From positions 1-64,000 of the forward strand of contig CALUIS010000004.1 of assembly GCA_944320765.1 (NCBI GenBank): a DNA stretch of 64,000 bases, read 5' to 3'. Shown one piece after another: positions 1-8,963 of this stretch (position 1 is its first letter; every line of letters starts with the position of its first letter). Under the pieces are notes generated by a model. The model ran no database searches and was not told the origin of the DNA. It worked only from the letters and a program-made list of their open reading frames with translations. The DNA comes from an uncultured Paraprevotella sp. (GTDB lineage: Bacteria; Bacteroidota; Bacteroidia; Bacteroidales; Bacteroidaceae). A program made the translations under genes and the position numbers.

Positions 1-106
1 TCCTTTTCCATAAGGCAAAGGTCGGAATTATTAGGGATTTTGGAAAATAAATCCCCACTGAATTTCTACTGCCCCGAAGTTTGGCCTGATTTTTCCTTTT
101 AATTTA
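1..106. other. Intergenic sequence at the left edge
   Basis: AT-rich sequence upstream of the leu promoter. No gene, tail of a gene or stable hairpin could be supported here. Confidence 0.5.
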
Positions 107-138
107 TTTGCCTAATTCCTTTGTTTCTTTTATCTTTG
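107..138 (+). promoter_or_regulatory. Promoter of the leu/cim operon
   Basis: TTTG at 107-110 and TATCTTTG at 131-138 match the Bacteroides -33 (TTTG) and -7 (TAnnTTTG) elements, with 20 bases between them. Transcription would begin near 145, about 20 bases before the leader-peptide start codon at 166. The position relative to the leader peptide supports the call. Confidence 0.65.
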
Positions 139-165
139 CAAGCAAATCATCAAACAGACAAGGCA

Positions 166-249
166 ATGAGAAATACAACGATTACCCTATTGGCCATTTT
201 GGATATTCGACTGCGTGGAATTGTAGTGGAAAGTGTGGTCTGTGCGTAG
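166..249 (+). CDS. Branched-chain amino acid leader peptide (27 aa) of the leu attenuator
   Basis: A 27-codon frame runs from ATG at 166 to TAG at 247-249. It encodes 4 Ile, 4 Leu and 4 Val residues, with clusters TLLAIL, IRLRGIVV and SVV. No membrane or enzyme function is suggested. By analogy with enteric ilv and leu leaders, its translation would sense charged Ile-, Leu- and Val-tRNA: ribosome stalling at the early Leu/Ile codons (187-207) would leave the sequence from 226 onward free, whereas completed translation would cover it. It lies between a good promoter and a terminator hairpin just before leuA, which is the classical attenuation layout. The codon content and the hairpins are seen directly; regulation is inferred. 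Confidence 0.75.
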   Translation: MRNTTITLLAILDIRLRGIVVESVVCA

Positions 250-283
250 TGGTTGTGTGTAGAGTATACGAGGCCTTTCCCAC
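226..283 (+). promoter_or_regulatory. Antiterminator pairing of the leu attenuator
   Basis: GTGGAAAG at 226-233, inside the leader-peptide frame, can pair with CTTTCCCAC at 275-283 with one bulged C. That segment is the 5' arm of the terminator at 273-308, so the two structures exclude each other. A ribosome stalled upstream on Ile/Leu codons would favour this pairing and read-through into leuA. The complementarity is seen; the switching is inferred. Confidence 0.6.
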
Positions 284-308
284 TTTCTTGGTGTGAAAGG
301 CTTTTTTT
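273..308 (+). terminator. Attenuator terminator before leuA
   Basis: GCCTTTC (273-279) pairs with GAAAGGC (295-301). The stem extends inward through CAC (281-283) and GTG (291-293) with one C/T mismatch, around the loop TTTCTTG. Seven T residues (302-308) follow. It is an intrinsic terminator placed 22 bases before the leuA start, so it must be bypassed for the operon to be expressed. Confidence 0.85.
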
Positions 309-330
309 ATTGAATGATAATTTAAGAGAT

Positions 331-1833
331 ATGAGCGACAGGTTATTTATTTTTGACACGACGTTACGGGACGGGGAACAGGTACCCGGATGTCAGTTGA
401 ATACAGTAGAGAAAATACAAGTGGCCAAGCAGTTGGAAATCCTTGGCGTGGACGTGATAGAGGCGGGGTTTCCGATATCCAGCCCGGGTGATTTCAATTC
501 TGTGATTGAGATATCAAAGGCCGTGACGTGGCCCACGATATGCGCCCTGACCCGTGCTGTGCAGAAAGACATCGACGTGGCCGCCGATGCTTTGCGCGAA
601 GCCAAACACAAGCGCATCCACACGGGTATCGGCACTTCGGACCCGCACATCAAATACAAGTTCAACTCCAATCGTGAAGAAATCATCGAACGGGCGGTGG
701 CTGCCGTGAAGTATGCCAAGCGCTATGTGGAGGACGTGGAGTTCTATGCCGAAGATGCCGGGCGCACGGAGAACGAGTATCTGGCCCGTGTGGTGGAGGC
801 CGTGGTGAAGGCTGGGGCTACCGTGGTGAACATCCCCGATACCACCGGCTATTGCCTGCCGCAGGAATACGGCGAGAAAATCAAATACCTGATGGAACAC
901 GTTGACGGGCTGTCTGCCGGCAAGGCCATACTTTCCACGCATTGCCACAACGACTTGGGCATGGCCACGGCCAACACGATGGCCGGTGTACTCAACGGTG
1001 CACGCCAGGTGGAGGTGACCATCAACGGCATCGGCGAGCGGGCCGGCAACACTTCGCTCGAGGAGGTGGCCATGATTCTGAAGTGTCACAAAGGAATCGG
1101 CATTGACACGAACATCAATACGCAGAAGATTTATCCGACGAGCCGCATGGTGTCCAGCCTGATGAACATGCCTGTGCAACCGAACAAGGCCATTGTGGGC
1201 CGCAACGCCTTCGCGCATTCCAGCGGCATCCATCAGGACGGCGTGCTGAAGAACGTGCAGACCTATGAGATTATGAATCCCAAGGACGTGGGCATCGACG
1301 ACAATGCCATCGTGCTGACGGCCCGGAGCGGGCGGGCTGCCCTGAAGCACCGTCTGAGCGTGCTGGGCGTGGAGATGGATGGCGAGCGTCTGGATGCCAC
1401 CTACCAGGAGTTCCTGAAACTGGCTGACAAGAAGAAAGAGGTGAACGACGATGATGTCCTGATGCTGGCGGGAGCCGACCGTGCGGCAGCTCATGCGGTG
1501 AAGCTGGATTACTTGCAGGTAACAACCGGAATGGGCGTGAAGTCCGTGGCCTGCATCGGTCTGGACATTGCAGGCGAGAAGTTCGAGGCATCGGCCAGCG
1601 GAAACGGTCCGGTGGATGCCGCCATCAAGGCACTGAAGAACATCATCAAGCGGCAAATGGTGCTGAAGGAGTTCACGATTCAGGCCATCAGCAAAGGCTC
1701 CGACGACGTGGGCAAGGTACACATGCAGGTGGAATACGACGGACATGTGTACTACGGCTTCGGCGCCAACACCGACATCGTGACGGCTTCCGTGGAGGCT
1801 TACATAGATTGCATCAACAAGTTTAAGAAGTAA
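331..1833 (+). CDS. leuA: 2-isopropylmalate synthase
   Basis: This 500-residue cytoplasmic enzyme condenses 2-oxoisovalerate with acetyl-CoA, the first committed step of leucine synthesis. The N-terminus carries [12 protein letters not shown], the HMGL-like TIM-barrel signature, and the metal-binding motif STHCHNDLG follows. The sequences [14 protein letters not shown] and HSSGIHQDG are typical of LeuA, and the C-terminal third is the LeuA regulatory domain that binds leucine in the family. The frame is open upstream to 253, but that stretch overlaps the attenuator hairpin. The ATG at 331, after the T-tract, gives the standard N-terminus [10 protein letters not shown]. It is the first gene of the leuACD-cimA-leuB operon, 18 bases before leuC. 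Confidence 0.96.
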   Translation: MSDRLFIFDTTLRDGEQVPGCQLNTVEKIQVAKQLEILGVDVIEAGFPISSPGDFNSVIEISKAVTWPTICALTRAVQKDIDVAADALREAKHKRIHTGIGTSDPHIKYKFNSNREEIIERAVAAVKYAKRYVEDVEFYAEDAGRTENEYLARVVEAVVKAGATVVNIPDTTGYCLPQEYGEKIKYLMEHVDGLSAGKAILSTHCHNDLGMATANTMAGVLNGARQVEVTINGIGERAGNTSLEEVAMILKCHKGIGIDTNINTQKIYPTSRMVSSLMNMPVQPNKAIVGRNAFAHSSGIHQDGVLKNVQTYEIMNPKDVGIDDNAIVLTARSGRAALKHRLSVLGVEMDGERLDATYQEFLKLADKKKEVNDDDVLMLAGADRAAAHAVKLDYLQVTTGMGVKSVACIGLDIAGEKFEASASGNGPVDAAIKALKNIIKRQMVLKEFTIQAISKGSDDVGKVHMQVEYDGHVYYGFGANTDIVTASVEAYIDCINKFKK

Positions 1834-1851
1834 CAAATACAAGATAAGATA

Positions 1852-3249
1852 ATGGCAAATACACTCTTTGACAAGATTTGGGACAAGCACGTCGTCCAGT
1901 ACGTGGAGGACGGGCCGCAACAATTGTATATCGACAGGCTTTATTGCCACGAGGTGACCAGCCCGCAGGCTTTTGCCGATATGCGGACACGGGGACTGAA
2001 ATGTTTCCGCCCCGACCATATTTATTGTATGCCGGACCACAACACGCCGACGCACGACCAGGACAAGCCGATTGAAGACCCGGTGAGCAAGGCGCAGGTG
2101 GACACGCTGGCCAAGAACGCCGCCGATTTCGGGCTGACCCACTTTGGCATGATGGATCCCAAGAACGGCATCATCCACGTGGTGGGACCGGAGCGTGGAC
2201 TTTCGCTTCCCGGCATGACCATCGTGTGCGGCGACTCCCACACCTCGACCCATGGTGCAGTAGGCGCAGTGGCATTCGGCATCGGCACGTCCGAAGTGGA
2301 GATGGTGCTGGCCTCGCAGTGCATCCTGCAGCAGAAACCCAAGTCGATGCGCATCAACATCGAAGGCGAATTGGCTCAGGGCGTGACGGCCAAGGACGTG
2401 GCCCTCTACCTGATGTCGCAGCTCACCACTTCCGGTGCCACGGGGTATTTCGTGGAATATGCCGGCTCTGTGGTGCGCAACCTTTCCATGGAAGGACGCC
2501 TCACGCTGTGCAACCTTTCCATCGAGATGGGTGCCCGCGGCGGTTTCATCGCGCCGGACGAAGTGACGTTCGCTTATCTGAAAGGCCGTGAATACGCGCC
2601 CAAGGGTGAGGAATGGGACAAGGCCGTGGCCTACTGGAAAACCTTGAAGAGCGGCGATGACGCAGTGTTCGACAAGGAACTCACGTTCCAGGCTGCCGAC
2701 ATCGAACCCCGCATCACCTACGGCACCAATCCCGGCATGGGCATCGGCATCACGGAAATCGTTCCCTCTATCGACACGATTCCGGAGGCCGGACGTGCTT
2801 CCTACTTGAAGTCGTTGGACTACATGGGCTTCCAACCCGGGCAGAAGCTGTTGGGCACGCCGGTGGATTATGTGTTCCTCGGAGCCTGCACCAACGGGCG
2901 CATCGAGGATTTCCGCGCGTTTGCCTCCATTGCCAAGGGACGCAAGAAGGCGCCGCATGTCGTGGCGTGGTTGGTACCCGGATCGTGGATGGTGGCCGGC
3001 CAGATCAAGGCCGAAGGTTTGGACAAGGTGCTGGAAGAAGCCGGTTTTGAGCTTCGCCAGCCCGGCTGTTCCGCCTGCCTGGCCATGAACGACGACAAGA
3101 TTCCGGCGGGCAAGTTGGCCGTGTCGACTTCCAACCGCAACTTTGAGGGCCGCCAAGGCCCGGGGGCGCGTACCGTACTGGCCAGCCCGTTGGTGGCCGC
3201 AGCGGCTGCCGTGACGGGAGTGATAACCGATCCGCGAACATTAATGTAA
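1852..3249 (+). CDS. leuC: 3-isopropylmalate dehydratase large subunit
   Basis: This 465-residue aconitase-family subunit pairs with LeuD to isomerise 2-isopropylmalate to 3-isopropylmalate. In the citramalate route it would also convert citramalate to 3-methylmalate. The likely [4Fe-4S] ligands are C346 in GACTNGR and C406/C409 in [30 protein letters not shown] is the conserved LeuC active-site region, and the length is normal for the family. It follows leuA by 18 bases and precedes leuD by 9, so it is co-transcribed. A very long frame lies antisense across leuA and leuC, but the aconitase motifs leave no doubt about the coding strand. Confidence 0.97.
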   Translation: MANTLFDKIWDKHVVQYVEDGPQQLYIDRLYCHEVTSPQAFADMRTRGLKCFRPDHIYCMPDHNTPTHDQDKPIEDPVSKAQVDTLAKNAADFGLTHFGMMDPKNGIIHVVGPERGLSLPGMTIVCGDSHTSTHGAVGAVAFGIGTSEVEMVLASQCILQQKPKSMRINIEGELAQGVTAKDVALYLMSQLTTSGATGYFVEYAGSVVRNLSMEGRLTLCNLSIEMGARGGFIAPDEVTFAYLKGREYAPKGEEWDKAVAYWKTLKSGDDAVFDKELTFQAADIEPRITYGTNPGMGIGITEIVPSIDTIPEAGRASYLKSLDYMGFQPGQKLLGTPVDYVFLGACTNGRIEDFRAFASIAKGRKKAPHVVAWLVPGSWMVAGQIKAEGLDKVLEEAGFELRQPGCSACLAMNDDKIPAGKLAVSTSNRNFEGRQGPGARTVLASPLVAAAAAVTGVITDPRTLM

Positions 3250-3258
3250 ATATGACTT

Positions 3259-3855
3259 ATGAAACAGAAATTCGATATCATCACAAGCACTTGTGTACCC
3301 CTTCCTTTGGAAAACGTGGACACGGACCAGATTATCCCGGCCCGTTTCCTGAAGGCCACAACGAGAGAAGAAAGCTTTTTTGGCGAGAACCTGTTCCGCG
3401 ACTGGCGTTACAATGCCGACGGCACGCTGAACAAGAATTTCGTGCTGAACGACCCGACGTATGGGGGAGAAATCCTGGTGGCCGGCAAGAACTTCGGCAG
3501 CGGTTCCAGCCGCGAACACGCGGCGTGGGCCATCGCCGGTTACGGTTTTCGTGTGGTCATCAGCAGTTTCTTTGCCGACATCCACAAGAACAATGAGCTG
3601 AACAACTTTGTGCTGCCCGTGGTGGTGAGCGAAGATTTTCTGGCCGAACTTTTCGCCTCCATCAAGGCCGACCCGAAGACGTTGGTGGAAGTAGACCTGC
3701 CTCACCAGACGGTGACCAACAAAGCCACGGGGCGCAGCGAGCGCTTTGAAATCAACGGATATAAGAAGTATTGCCTCATGAATGCCTTGGACGACATCGA
3801 CTTCCTGCTTGAGAACAAGGACAAGATTGAGGCTTGGGAAGGGAAGAACGCCTGA
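3259..3855 (+). CDS. leuD: 3-isopropylmalate dehydratase small subunit
   Basis: This 198-residue swivelling-domain subunit completes the LeuCD isomerase. It shows the LeuD hallmarks: PLPLENVDTDQIIPARFL near the N-terminus and GKNFGSGSSREHAAWA, the substrate-loop region. The length is normal for bacterial LeuD. ATG at 3259 gives the expected start and lies 9 bases after the leuC stop; cimA begins 18 bases after the leuD stop. No defect is visible. Confidence 0.97.
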   Translation: MKQKFDIITSTCVPLPLENVDTDQIIPARFLKATTREESFFGENLFRDWRYNADGTLNKNFVLNDPTYGGEILVAGKNFGSGSSREHAAWAIAGYGFRVVISSFFADIHKNNELNNFVLPVVVSEDFLAELFASIKADPKTLVEVDLPHQTVTNKATGRSERFEINGYKKYCLMNALDDIDFLLENKDKIEAWEGKNA

Positions 3856-3873
3856 CGACGGGAGGAAAAAGGA

Positions 3874-5427
3874 ATGAACACGAATCCCGTGAAGATAGAA
3901 ATCATGGACACGACGCTCCGCGACGGTGAACAGACCAACGGCGTGAGCTTCATGCCCCATGAGAAGCTGATGATAGCCAAGGCCTTGCTGCAGGACCTGA
4001 ACGTGGACCGTATTGAGGTGGCTTCGGCCCGGGTGTCCGACGGGGAGTGGAAGGCCGTGCGCAGCATCTGCCAGTGGGCGCGCCAGACCGGGCGGCTGGA
4101 TCGTGTGGAAGTGCTGGGCTTTGTGGACGGCCATACCTCGCTGGATTGGATTCATAGCAGCGGTTGCCGGCACATCAACCTGTTGTGCAAAGGGTCGGAG
4201 AACCATTGCACGAACCAGCTGAAAAAGACACTGGAGCAGCACGTGGCGGACATCCGCCAGTCGCTGGCCTACGCCCGTGAGCTGGGCATAGGGGTGAACG
4301 TCTATCTGGAGGACTGGAGCAACGGCATGAAGCATTCGCCCGACTATGTGTTCGCGTTCATGGACGCATTGAAGGACGAGCCCATCGACCGCTTCATGTT
4401 GCCGGACACGCTGGGCATCCTCAATCCCTTGGACCTGCTGGGCTACATGCGCAAGATGGTGAAACGCTATCCGGGCCTGCGCTTCGACTTCCATGCCCAC
4501 AACGACTACGACCTGGCCATCTCGAACGTGCTGGCCGCCGTGCTGGGCGGATGCCGTGGCATACACACCTCGGTCAACGGCTTGGGCGAGCGGGCCGGAA
4601 ACGCGCCGCTGGCCAGCGTGCAGGCCATCCTGAAGGACCAGTTCAATGCCTTGACGAGCATCGACGAGAGCCGTCTGAACGAGGTGAGCCGCATGGTGGA
4701 GAGCTATTCGGGCATCTCCATCCCGCCCAACCGTCCGATTACGGGCGAGAACGTCTTCACCCAAGTGGCCGGCGTTCATGCCGATGGCGACAACAAGGCC
4801 AACCTATACTGCAATGACCTCCTGCCCGAGCGTTTCGGTCGCAAGCGGGAGTATGCCTTGGGCAAGAACAGCGGCAAGGCCAACATCCTGCGCAACCTGG
4901 AGGAACTGGGGTTGGAGCTGACGCCCGAGCAGGCGCGTCGTGTGACCGACCGCATCATAGAGCTGGGCGACAAGAAGGAGATTGTCACCCAGGAGGATTT
5001 GCCCTACATCGTGTCTGACGTACTCAAGCACGATACGCCAGAGGAGCATGTCCGGCTGCTGAGCTATGTGGTCACCACGGCATACGGCCTGAAGCCGATG
5101 GCTTCGGTGAAGCTGGAAGTCAACGGGCAGGCTTACGAGGAGAACGCGTCCGGCGACGGACAGTTCGACGCCTTCATGCGCGCCGCGCGGCACATTTACA
5201 AGAACAAGCTGTCGCGCCCCTTCCCGTGGCTGGCCAACTACAGTGTCAGCATCCCGCCCGGCGGGCGTACAGATGCCTTGGTGCAGACCGTCATCACGTG
5301 GAATTGGAACGACAAGACCTACCGCACGCGCGGACTCGACGCCGACCAGACGGAAGCGGCCATCAAGGCCACGGTGAAGCTGCTCAACCTCATTGAGACG
5401 GACTTTGCCGATGGAGAAAAGAAATAG
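3874..5427 (+). CDS. cimA: (R)-citramalate synthase-like LeuA paralogue
   Basis: This 517-residue paralogue of LeuA has the same domain order: HMGL-type barrel with [15 protein letters not shown], the metal motif DFHAHNDYD, then a C-terminal LeuA regulatory domain. Several segments are characteristic of the Leptospira-type citramalate synthase rather than of Leu[42 protein letters not shown] and [10 protein letters not shown]144 and E146 in VYLEDWSNG correspond, as I recall, to pyruvate-contacting residues of Leptospira CimA. The product would be citramalate from pyruvate and acetyl-CoA, which LeuCD and LeuB convert to 2-oxobutyrate for isoleucine. Such genes are often annotated as a second isopropylmalate/homocitrate synthase. 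ATG 3874 follows the purine-rich run GGAGGAAAAAGG. Confidence 0.82.
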   Translation: MNTNPVKIEIMDTTLRDGEQTNGVSFMPHEKLMIAKALLQDLNVDRIEVASARVSDGEWKAVRSICQWARQTGRLDRVEVLGFVDGHTSLDWIHSSGCRHINLLCKGSENHCTNQLKKTLEQHVADIRQSLAYARELGIGVNVYLEDWSNGMKHSPDYVFAFMDALKDEPIDRFMLPDTLGILNPLDLLGYMRKMVKRYPGLRFDFHAHNDYDLAISNVLAAVLGGCRGIHTSVNGLGERAGNAPLASVQAILKDQFNALTSIDESRLNEVSRMVESYSGISIPPNRPITGENVFTQVAGVHADGDNKANLYCNDLLPERFGRKREYALGKNSGKANILRNLEELGLELTPEQARRVTDRIIELGDKKEIVTQEDLPYIVSDVLKHDTPEEHVRLLSYVVTTAYGLKPMASVKLEVNGQAYEENASGDGQFDAFMRAARHIYKNKLSRPFPWLANYSVSIPPGGRTDALVQTVITWNWNDKTYRTRGLDADQTEAAIKATVKLLNLIETDFADGEKK

Positions 5428-5455
5428 AATTTTTGAATATAGAAAAAAGAATATT

Positions 5456-6517
5456 ATGGATTTGAAGATTGCCGTGTTGCCGGGAGACGGAATAGGCCCG
5501 GAGATTTCGGAACAAGGAGTGGCCGTGATGAACGCCGTGTGCGAGAAGTTCGGCCACAAAGTGAGTTACCAATACGCCCTTTGCGGGGCTGACGCCATCG
5601 ACAAGGTGGGCGACCCGTTCCCCGAAGAGACCTTTAAGATATGTATGGATGCCGACGCCGTGCTCTTCTCGGCCGTGGGCGACCCGAAGTTCGACAACGA
5701 CCCCACCGCCAAGGTACGTCCCGAGCAGGGACTGCTGGCCATGCGCAAGAAGCTGGGCCTCTTTGCCAACATCCGTCCGGTGGAGACGTTCGACTGCCTG
5801 ATCCACAAGTCGCCCTTGAAGGACGAGCTGGTGCGCGGGGCCGACTTCATCTGCATCCGCGAGCTGACCGGCGGCATGTATTTCGGCGAGAAGTATCAGG
5901 ACGACGAGAAGGCTTACGACACCAACGCCTACACGCGTCCCGAGATTGAGCGCATCCTGAAGGTGGCTTACGAATATGCCATGCGCCGCCGCAAGCACCT
6001 CACGGTGGTGGACAAGGCCAACGTGCTGGCCTCGAGCCGCCTGTGGCGCCAGGTGGCCAAGGAGATGGCCCCCAAGTACCCGGAAGTGGAGACCGACTAC
6101 ATGTTCGTGGACAACGCCGCCATGCGCATGATTCAGGACCCGCGCTTCTTCGACGTGATGGTGACGGAGAACACCTTCGGCGACATCCTGACCGACGAAG
6201 GTTCCTGCATCACGGGTTCCATGGGCCTGCTTCCTTCGGCTTCCACCGGCGAACACACGCCCGTGTTTGAACCCATCCACGGCTCATGGCCGCAGGCCAA
6301 GGGGTTGAACATCGCCAACCCGCTGGCGCAAATCCTCTCCGTGGCCATGCTCTTCGAGTATTTCAACCTGAAGGAGGAGGGAGCACTCATCCGCAAGGCC
6401 GTCAACGCCTCGTTGGATGCCAACGTGCGCACGCCCGAAATTCAGGTTGAGGGCGGCGAGCGTTACGGCACCACCGAGGTGGGCCAGTGGATTGTGGACT
6501 ACATCAAGAAGGCCTGA
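5456..6517 (+). CDS. leuB: 3-isopropylmalate dehydrogenase
   Basis: This 353-residue NAD-dependent decarboxylating dehydrogenase converts 3-isopropylmalate to 2-oxoisocaproate; with CimA it would also make 2-oxobutyrate. Hallmarks are [15 protein letters not shown] at the N-terminus, the [12 protein letters not shown] loop, [21 protein letters not shown], and [17 protein letters not shown] near the nucleotide site. The frame is open upstream to 5393, overlapping cimA, but ATG 5456 gives the canonical N-terminus [11 protein letters not shown]. It is the last gene of the operon; a strong terminator begins 25 bases downstream. Confidence 0.97.
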   Translation: MDLKIAVLPGDGIGPEISEQGVAVMNAVCEKFGHKVSYQYALCGADAIDKVGDPFPEETFKICMDADAVLFSAVGDPKFDNDPTAKVRPEQGLLAMRKKLGLFANIRPVETFDCLIHKSPLKDELVRGADFICIRELTGGMYFGEKYQDDEKAYDTNAYTRPEIERILKVAYEYAMRRRKHLTVVDKANVLASSRLWRQVAKEMAPKYPEVETDYMFVDNAAMRMIQDPRFFDVMVTENTFGDILTDEGSCITGSMGLLPSASTGEHTPVFEPIHGSWPQAKGLNIANPLAQILSVAMLFEYFNLKEEGALIRKAVNASLDANVRTPEIQVEGGERYGTTEVGQWIVDYIKKA

Positions 6518-6542
6518 GAGACGGCAGTTTCAGTTTTGAGGA

Positions 6543-6584
6543 GAGGGCCGCAACGGGGATGCTGTTGCGGCCCTCTTTGTTTGT
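6543..6584 (+). terminator. Terminator of the leu/cim operon
   Basis: GAGGGCCGCAAC (6543-6554) pairs perfectly with GTTGCGGCCCTC (6564-6575), a 12-bp stem with a 9-base loop, followed by TTTGTTTGT. It closes the leuACD-cimA-leuB transcript. Confidence 0.9.
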
Positions 6585-6622
6585 AAAAGCCCCACAACTG
6601 AATTGTTATGAGGCTCAAATAA

Positions 6623-6799
6623 ATAGCATGGGGAAAAGTCCAAATTGGACATGTAAAGCCGTATCGTCTTTCAGAGAACCGCAACAGCCTTACGTATGTT
6701 TTCAAGAATGGTAGAAAGTTTGCTGTCATGCCGGGCATTTACCTGCTGACGCTGAGCGACGGGCGGACGGCGAAGACCGTCAAACTGGCCGCACGATAG
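6623..6799 (+). pseudogene. Relic of a T9SS-type C-terminal sorting domain
   Basis: An open stretch without an upstream start codon ends at TAG 6797-6799. Its last residues, MPGIYLLTLSDGRTAKTVKL, have the pattern of a type A T9SS sorting tail: G-(I/V)-Y, a hydrophobic strand, DGR, then a basic strand. The frame is blocked by TAA at 6620, and no signal peptide or passenger domain is present. The simplest reading is the 3' remnant of a deleted secreted-protein gene, similar in kind to the tails at 8872, 25031 and 26921. A chance resemblance cannot be excluded for so short a sequence. Confidence 0.45.
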
Positions 6800-7320
6800 G
6801 AGGACGAAACTCACATCTGTGCGCGTCACGGATATTCAGGCATCCGCCCCGGTTCCAGGCAAATACGGAATCGGGTCGGACGGCGTTTTTTGTGCGGCAA
6901 AAATGGAATTTCTTTGCTGAAAGAAATTGTTTTCTTGCCGCAAAGACGGAAATTTCTTGCCGCAAAGCGGTTTTCCGGAGGGCGGAAAGCGGGGAAAAAC
7001 GGGGCCTTGCGGGGCTTTCCCTTCCTGGTTGGGGCGTTTCCGCCGGCAAAAACGGATTGACGTTTTGCGGGCGTTTCCGGCTTCGGGCTGACGCGCCGGT
7101 GACGTTTGGGCGCAAGGCGGGGCCGTGGCGGGTGCAGGATGAAAGGGAAAGTGCCGGACGGGCGGCAGATTGTCCGGGCGGGGACGCGGAATACGGGCGT
7201 TTTTCCGTCCGGGGCCGCCCGTGCGTGCGGATAAGCGATTCTCGCACGGTGTTTTTTGCCGTTTTGTCACTTTGTCTTTTTGTAAAAGGAGGCCGGCTGT
7301 TTCCGCGTATGGAGGGAATT
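6800..7320. other. GC-rich intergenic stretch without a supported gene
   Basis: About 520 bases without a convincing gene. An AT-rich part near 6885-6980 carries two direct copies of TTTCTTGCCGCAAAG (around 6930 and 6955), and a related inverted GCGGCAA element lies just upstream. The rest is very GC-rich. Long open frames on both strands here show no recognisable motif and collide with the metalloprotease promoter, so I treat the stretch as non-coding. Confidence 0.4.
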
Positions 7321-7323
7321 CCG

Positions 7324-7331
7324 TATTTTTG
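7324..7331 (+). promoter_or_regulatory. -7 promoter element of the M6 metalloprotease gene
   Basis: TATTTTTG matches TAnnTTTG and lies 41 bases before the start codon. The upstream -33 element is weak: only a TTTC is found at a plausible spacing. Confidence 0.45.
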
Positions 7332-7372
7332 TGCCGTGATATGTGACAGGAAATCATTTTAAACGGATACAG

Positions 7373-8872
7373 ATGAAAAAGGACAGACTGATGTATGCCG
7401 CCCTCTTGTGGGGGGCGGCGGTAGCAGGGGTGCAGGCTGCACACCCGCTGGCAAGGAGAATAGGCGAGTTGCCTTCCACGGTGGGGGCGCCCAAGATTCC
7501 CGTGGTGCTGGTGCAGTTCCAGGATGTGGCTTTCAGCGAGGCGGCCCCTGCCGCAAGCTATGCCGCACGGCTGGGCGGCACGGCCACGCGGGAGGAGATC
7601 GAGCGGGGCGAGGGTACGGCCGCCCAGTATTTCGCCGACCAGAGTTACGGCAAGTTCACGCCGGAGTTCGTGGTGCTGGGCCCCGTGACGCTGGACCACG
7701 AGCGGGCCTATTATGGCGCCGACGGGGCGGCGGGGCGTGACACCCGCATGGGCGAGATGATGTCCGAGGCGGTGGGCAAGGCGGACGCGTCCGGCGAGGT
7801 GGAGGACTGGAGCGTGTTCGACAGCGACGGCGACGGCGTGGCGGACGCCCTTTATGTGCTTTACGCCGGCGAGGGGCAGCATGCCATCCCCGCCCAGACG
7901 GACCTGATATGGCCCCACACCTCGTCGATGGACGACCAGGGCTACGACCGTCCCGAGGCCGGGGGGCTGGCTTTCAACGCCTATTCCTGCACCAACGAGC
8001 TGCTCTACGGCAAGCTGGACGGCATCGGCACCTTCTGCCATGAGTTCGCCCACCAGCTGGGGCTGCCGGACTTCTACCGCACGGACGGGCAGGTGGCGGA
8101 GGAGTTCGCCATGGGCGACTGGTCGCTGATGGACCGCGGGGGGTATCCCTTGGACGGACGCCGGCCCGTGGGGATGCGTGCGCTGGAGCGCATCGCGATG
8201 GGATGGACGGAGCCGATGGAGCTGACGGAGGCCACCACGGTGGAGGCCTGGCCTTCGCTGGCCCGGGGCGGGAAGCCGCTGAAGGTGGTGAACGACGCGG
8301 ATGCCAAGGAATATTACCTGCTGGAGACGATAGACGGTACGGGGTGGGACATGAGCTGCCCGGCCGCGGGGCTGCTGGTGACGCACGTGAACCTTTCGGC
8401 TGAAGACCCGATGGCGGCGGCCGAATGGCGGAACAACGAGGTGAACAACGTGGCGAGCCGGAGGGTGACCATCGTGCCGGCGGACGGCGAGAAGCCTCTG
8501 CTGGTGACGGGGGTGAACGACGAGGAGTATGAGGAGAACCTGAAGGGGGATACCTATCCTTCGCCCGGCGGGAATAATGAACTTTCCGACACGTCCGTGC
8601 CGAATTTCGGGGCGTACATAGGTTGGGGCACGTTGGGAAAGTCCATCACGGGCATCACGTATGACGCCGCGTCGGGCCGCGTGTCGTTCGACTTCAACGG
8701 CGGGAGCGAGGAGAACGTGTGGACGGACGTGCGCCGTCCGGGGATGGCCGCGGCGGAGGGGCCGGTCCGCTATTTCCGCCTGGACGGTACCCGCGCGGAG
8801 GAGCCGCTCCGTCCCGGCGTGTACGTGAGGGTGGCGGCGGACGGACGCACGGAGAAGTTCCTGCAGCGGTAA
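7373..8872 (+). CDS. M6-family secreted metalloprotease with T9SS-type tail
   Basis: A 499-residue secreted zinc protease of the immune-inhibitor-A (M6) group. It has a signal peptide (MKKDRLMYAALLWGAAVAGV, cleavage probably after VQA). The zinc motif is HEFAHQLGLPDFY with H223, E224 and H227; the following LGLPDFY and the later DWSLMD segment are typical of M6 enzymes. A calcium-like DSDGDGVAD sequence precedes the catalytic site. The last 35 residues (YFRLDGTRA, RPGVYVRVAADGR, EKFLQR) resemble a short T9SS type A sorting tail, suggesting export to the surface. It is a single gene with its own promoter, ending at a shared hairpin terminator. Its substrate is unknown. Confidence 0.85.
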   Translation: MKKDRLMYAALLWGAAVAGVQAAHPLARRIGELPSTVGAPKIPVVLVQFQDVAFSEAAPAASYAARLGGTATREEIERGEGTAAQYFADQSYGKFTPEFVVLGPVTLDHERAYYGADGAAGRDTRMGEMMSEAVGKADASGEVEDWSVFDSDGDGVADALYVLYAGEGQHAIPAQTDLIWPHTSSMDDQGYDRPEAGGLAFNAYSCTNELLYGKLDGIGTFCHEFAHQLGLPDFYRTDGQVAEEFAMGDWSLMDRGGYPLDGRRPVGMRALERIAMGWTEPMELTEATTVEAWPSLARGGKPLKVVNDADAKEYYLLETIDGTGWDMSCPAAGLLVTHVNLSAEDPMAAAEWRNNEVNNVASRRVTIVPADGEKPLLVTGVNDEEYEENLKGDTYPSPGGNNELSDTSVPNFGAYIGWGTLGKSITGITYDAASGRVSFDFNGGSEENVWTDVRRPGMAAAEGPVRYFRLDGTRAEEPLRPGVYVRVAADGRTEKFLQR

Positions 8873-8892
8873 GATAAGAATGCCCGGAACTG

Positions 8893-8940
8893 AAAAGGCA
8901 AAAGCTGCTTCGCCTGAAAGCGAAGCAGCTTTTGCCTTTT
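8893..8940. terminator. Bidirectional terminator between convergent genes
   Basis: AAAGGCAAAAGCTGCTTCG and CGAAGCAGCTTTTGCCTTT form a perfect stem of about 19 bp around the loop CCTGAAAG. The A-rich left and T-rich right ends let it work in both directions, ending the metalloprotease gene (rightward) and the BACON-lipoprotein operon (leftward). Confidence 0.85.
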
Positions 8941-8963
8941 CTTGTCGTTCCCGTCGGCGCGGC

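Noticed and set aside
514..3156. An 880-codon open frame antisense to leuA and leuC
   Set aside because: It is a by-product of GC-rich third positions in the leu genes. It lacks recognisable motifs, whereas the plus strand has complete LeuA and LeuC signatures.
6892..7362. A 156-codon rightward frame in the GC-rich gap
   Set aside because: No motif, its 3' end runs through the promoter of the metalloprotease gene, and its residue content follows base composition.
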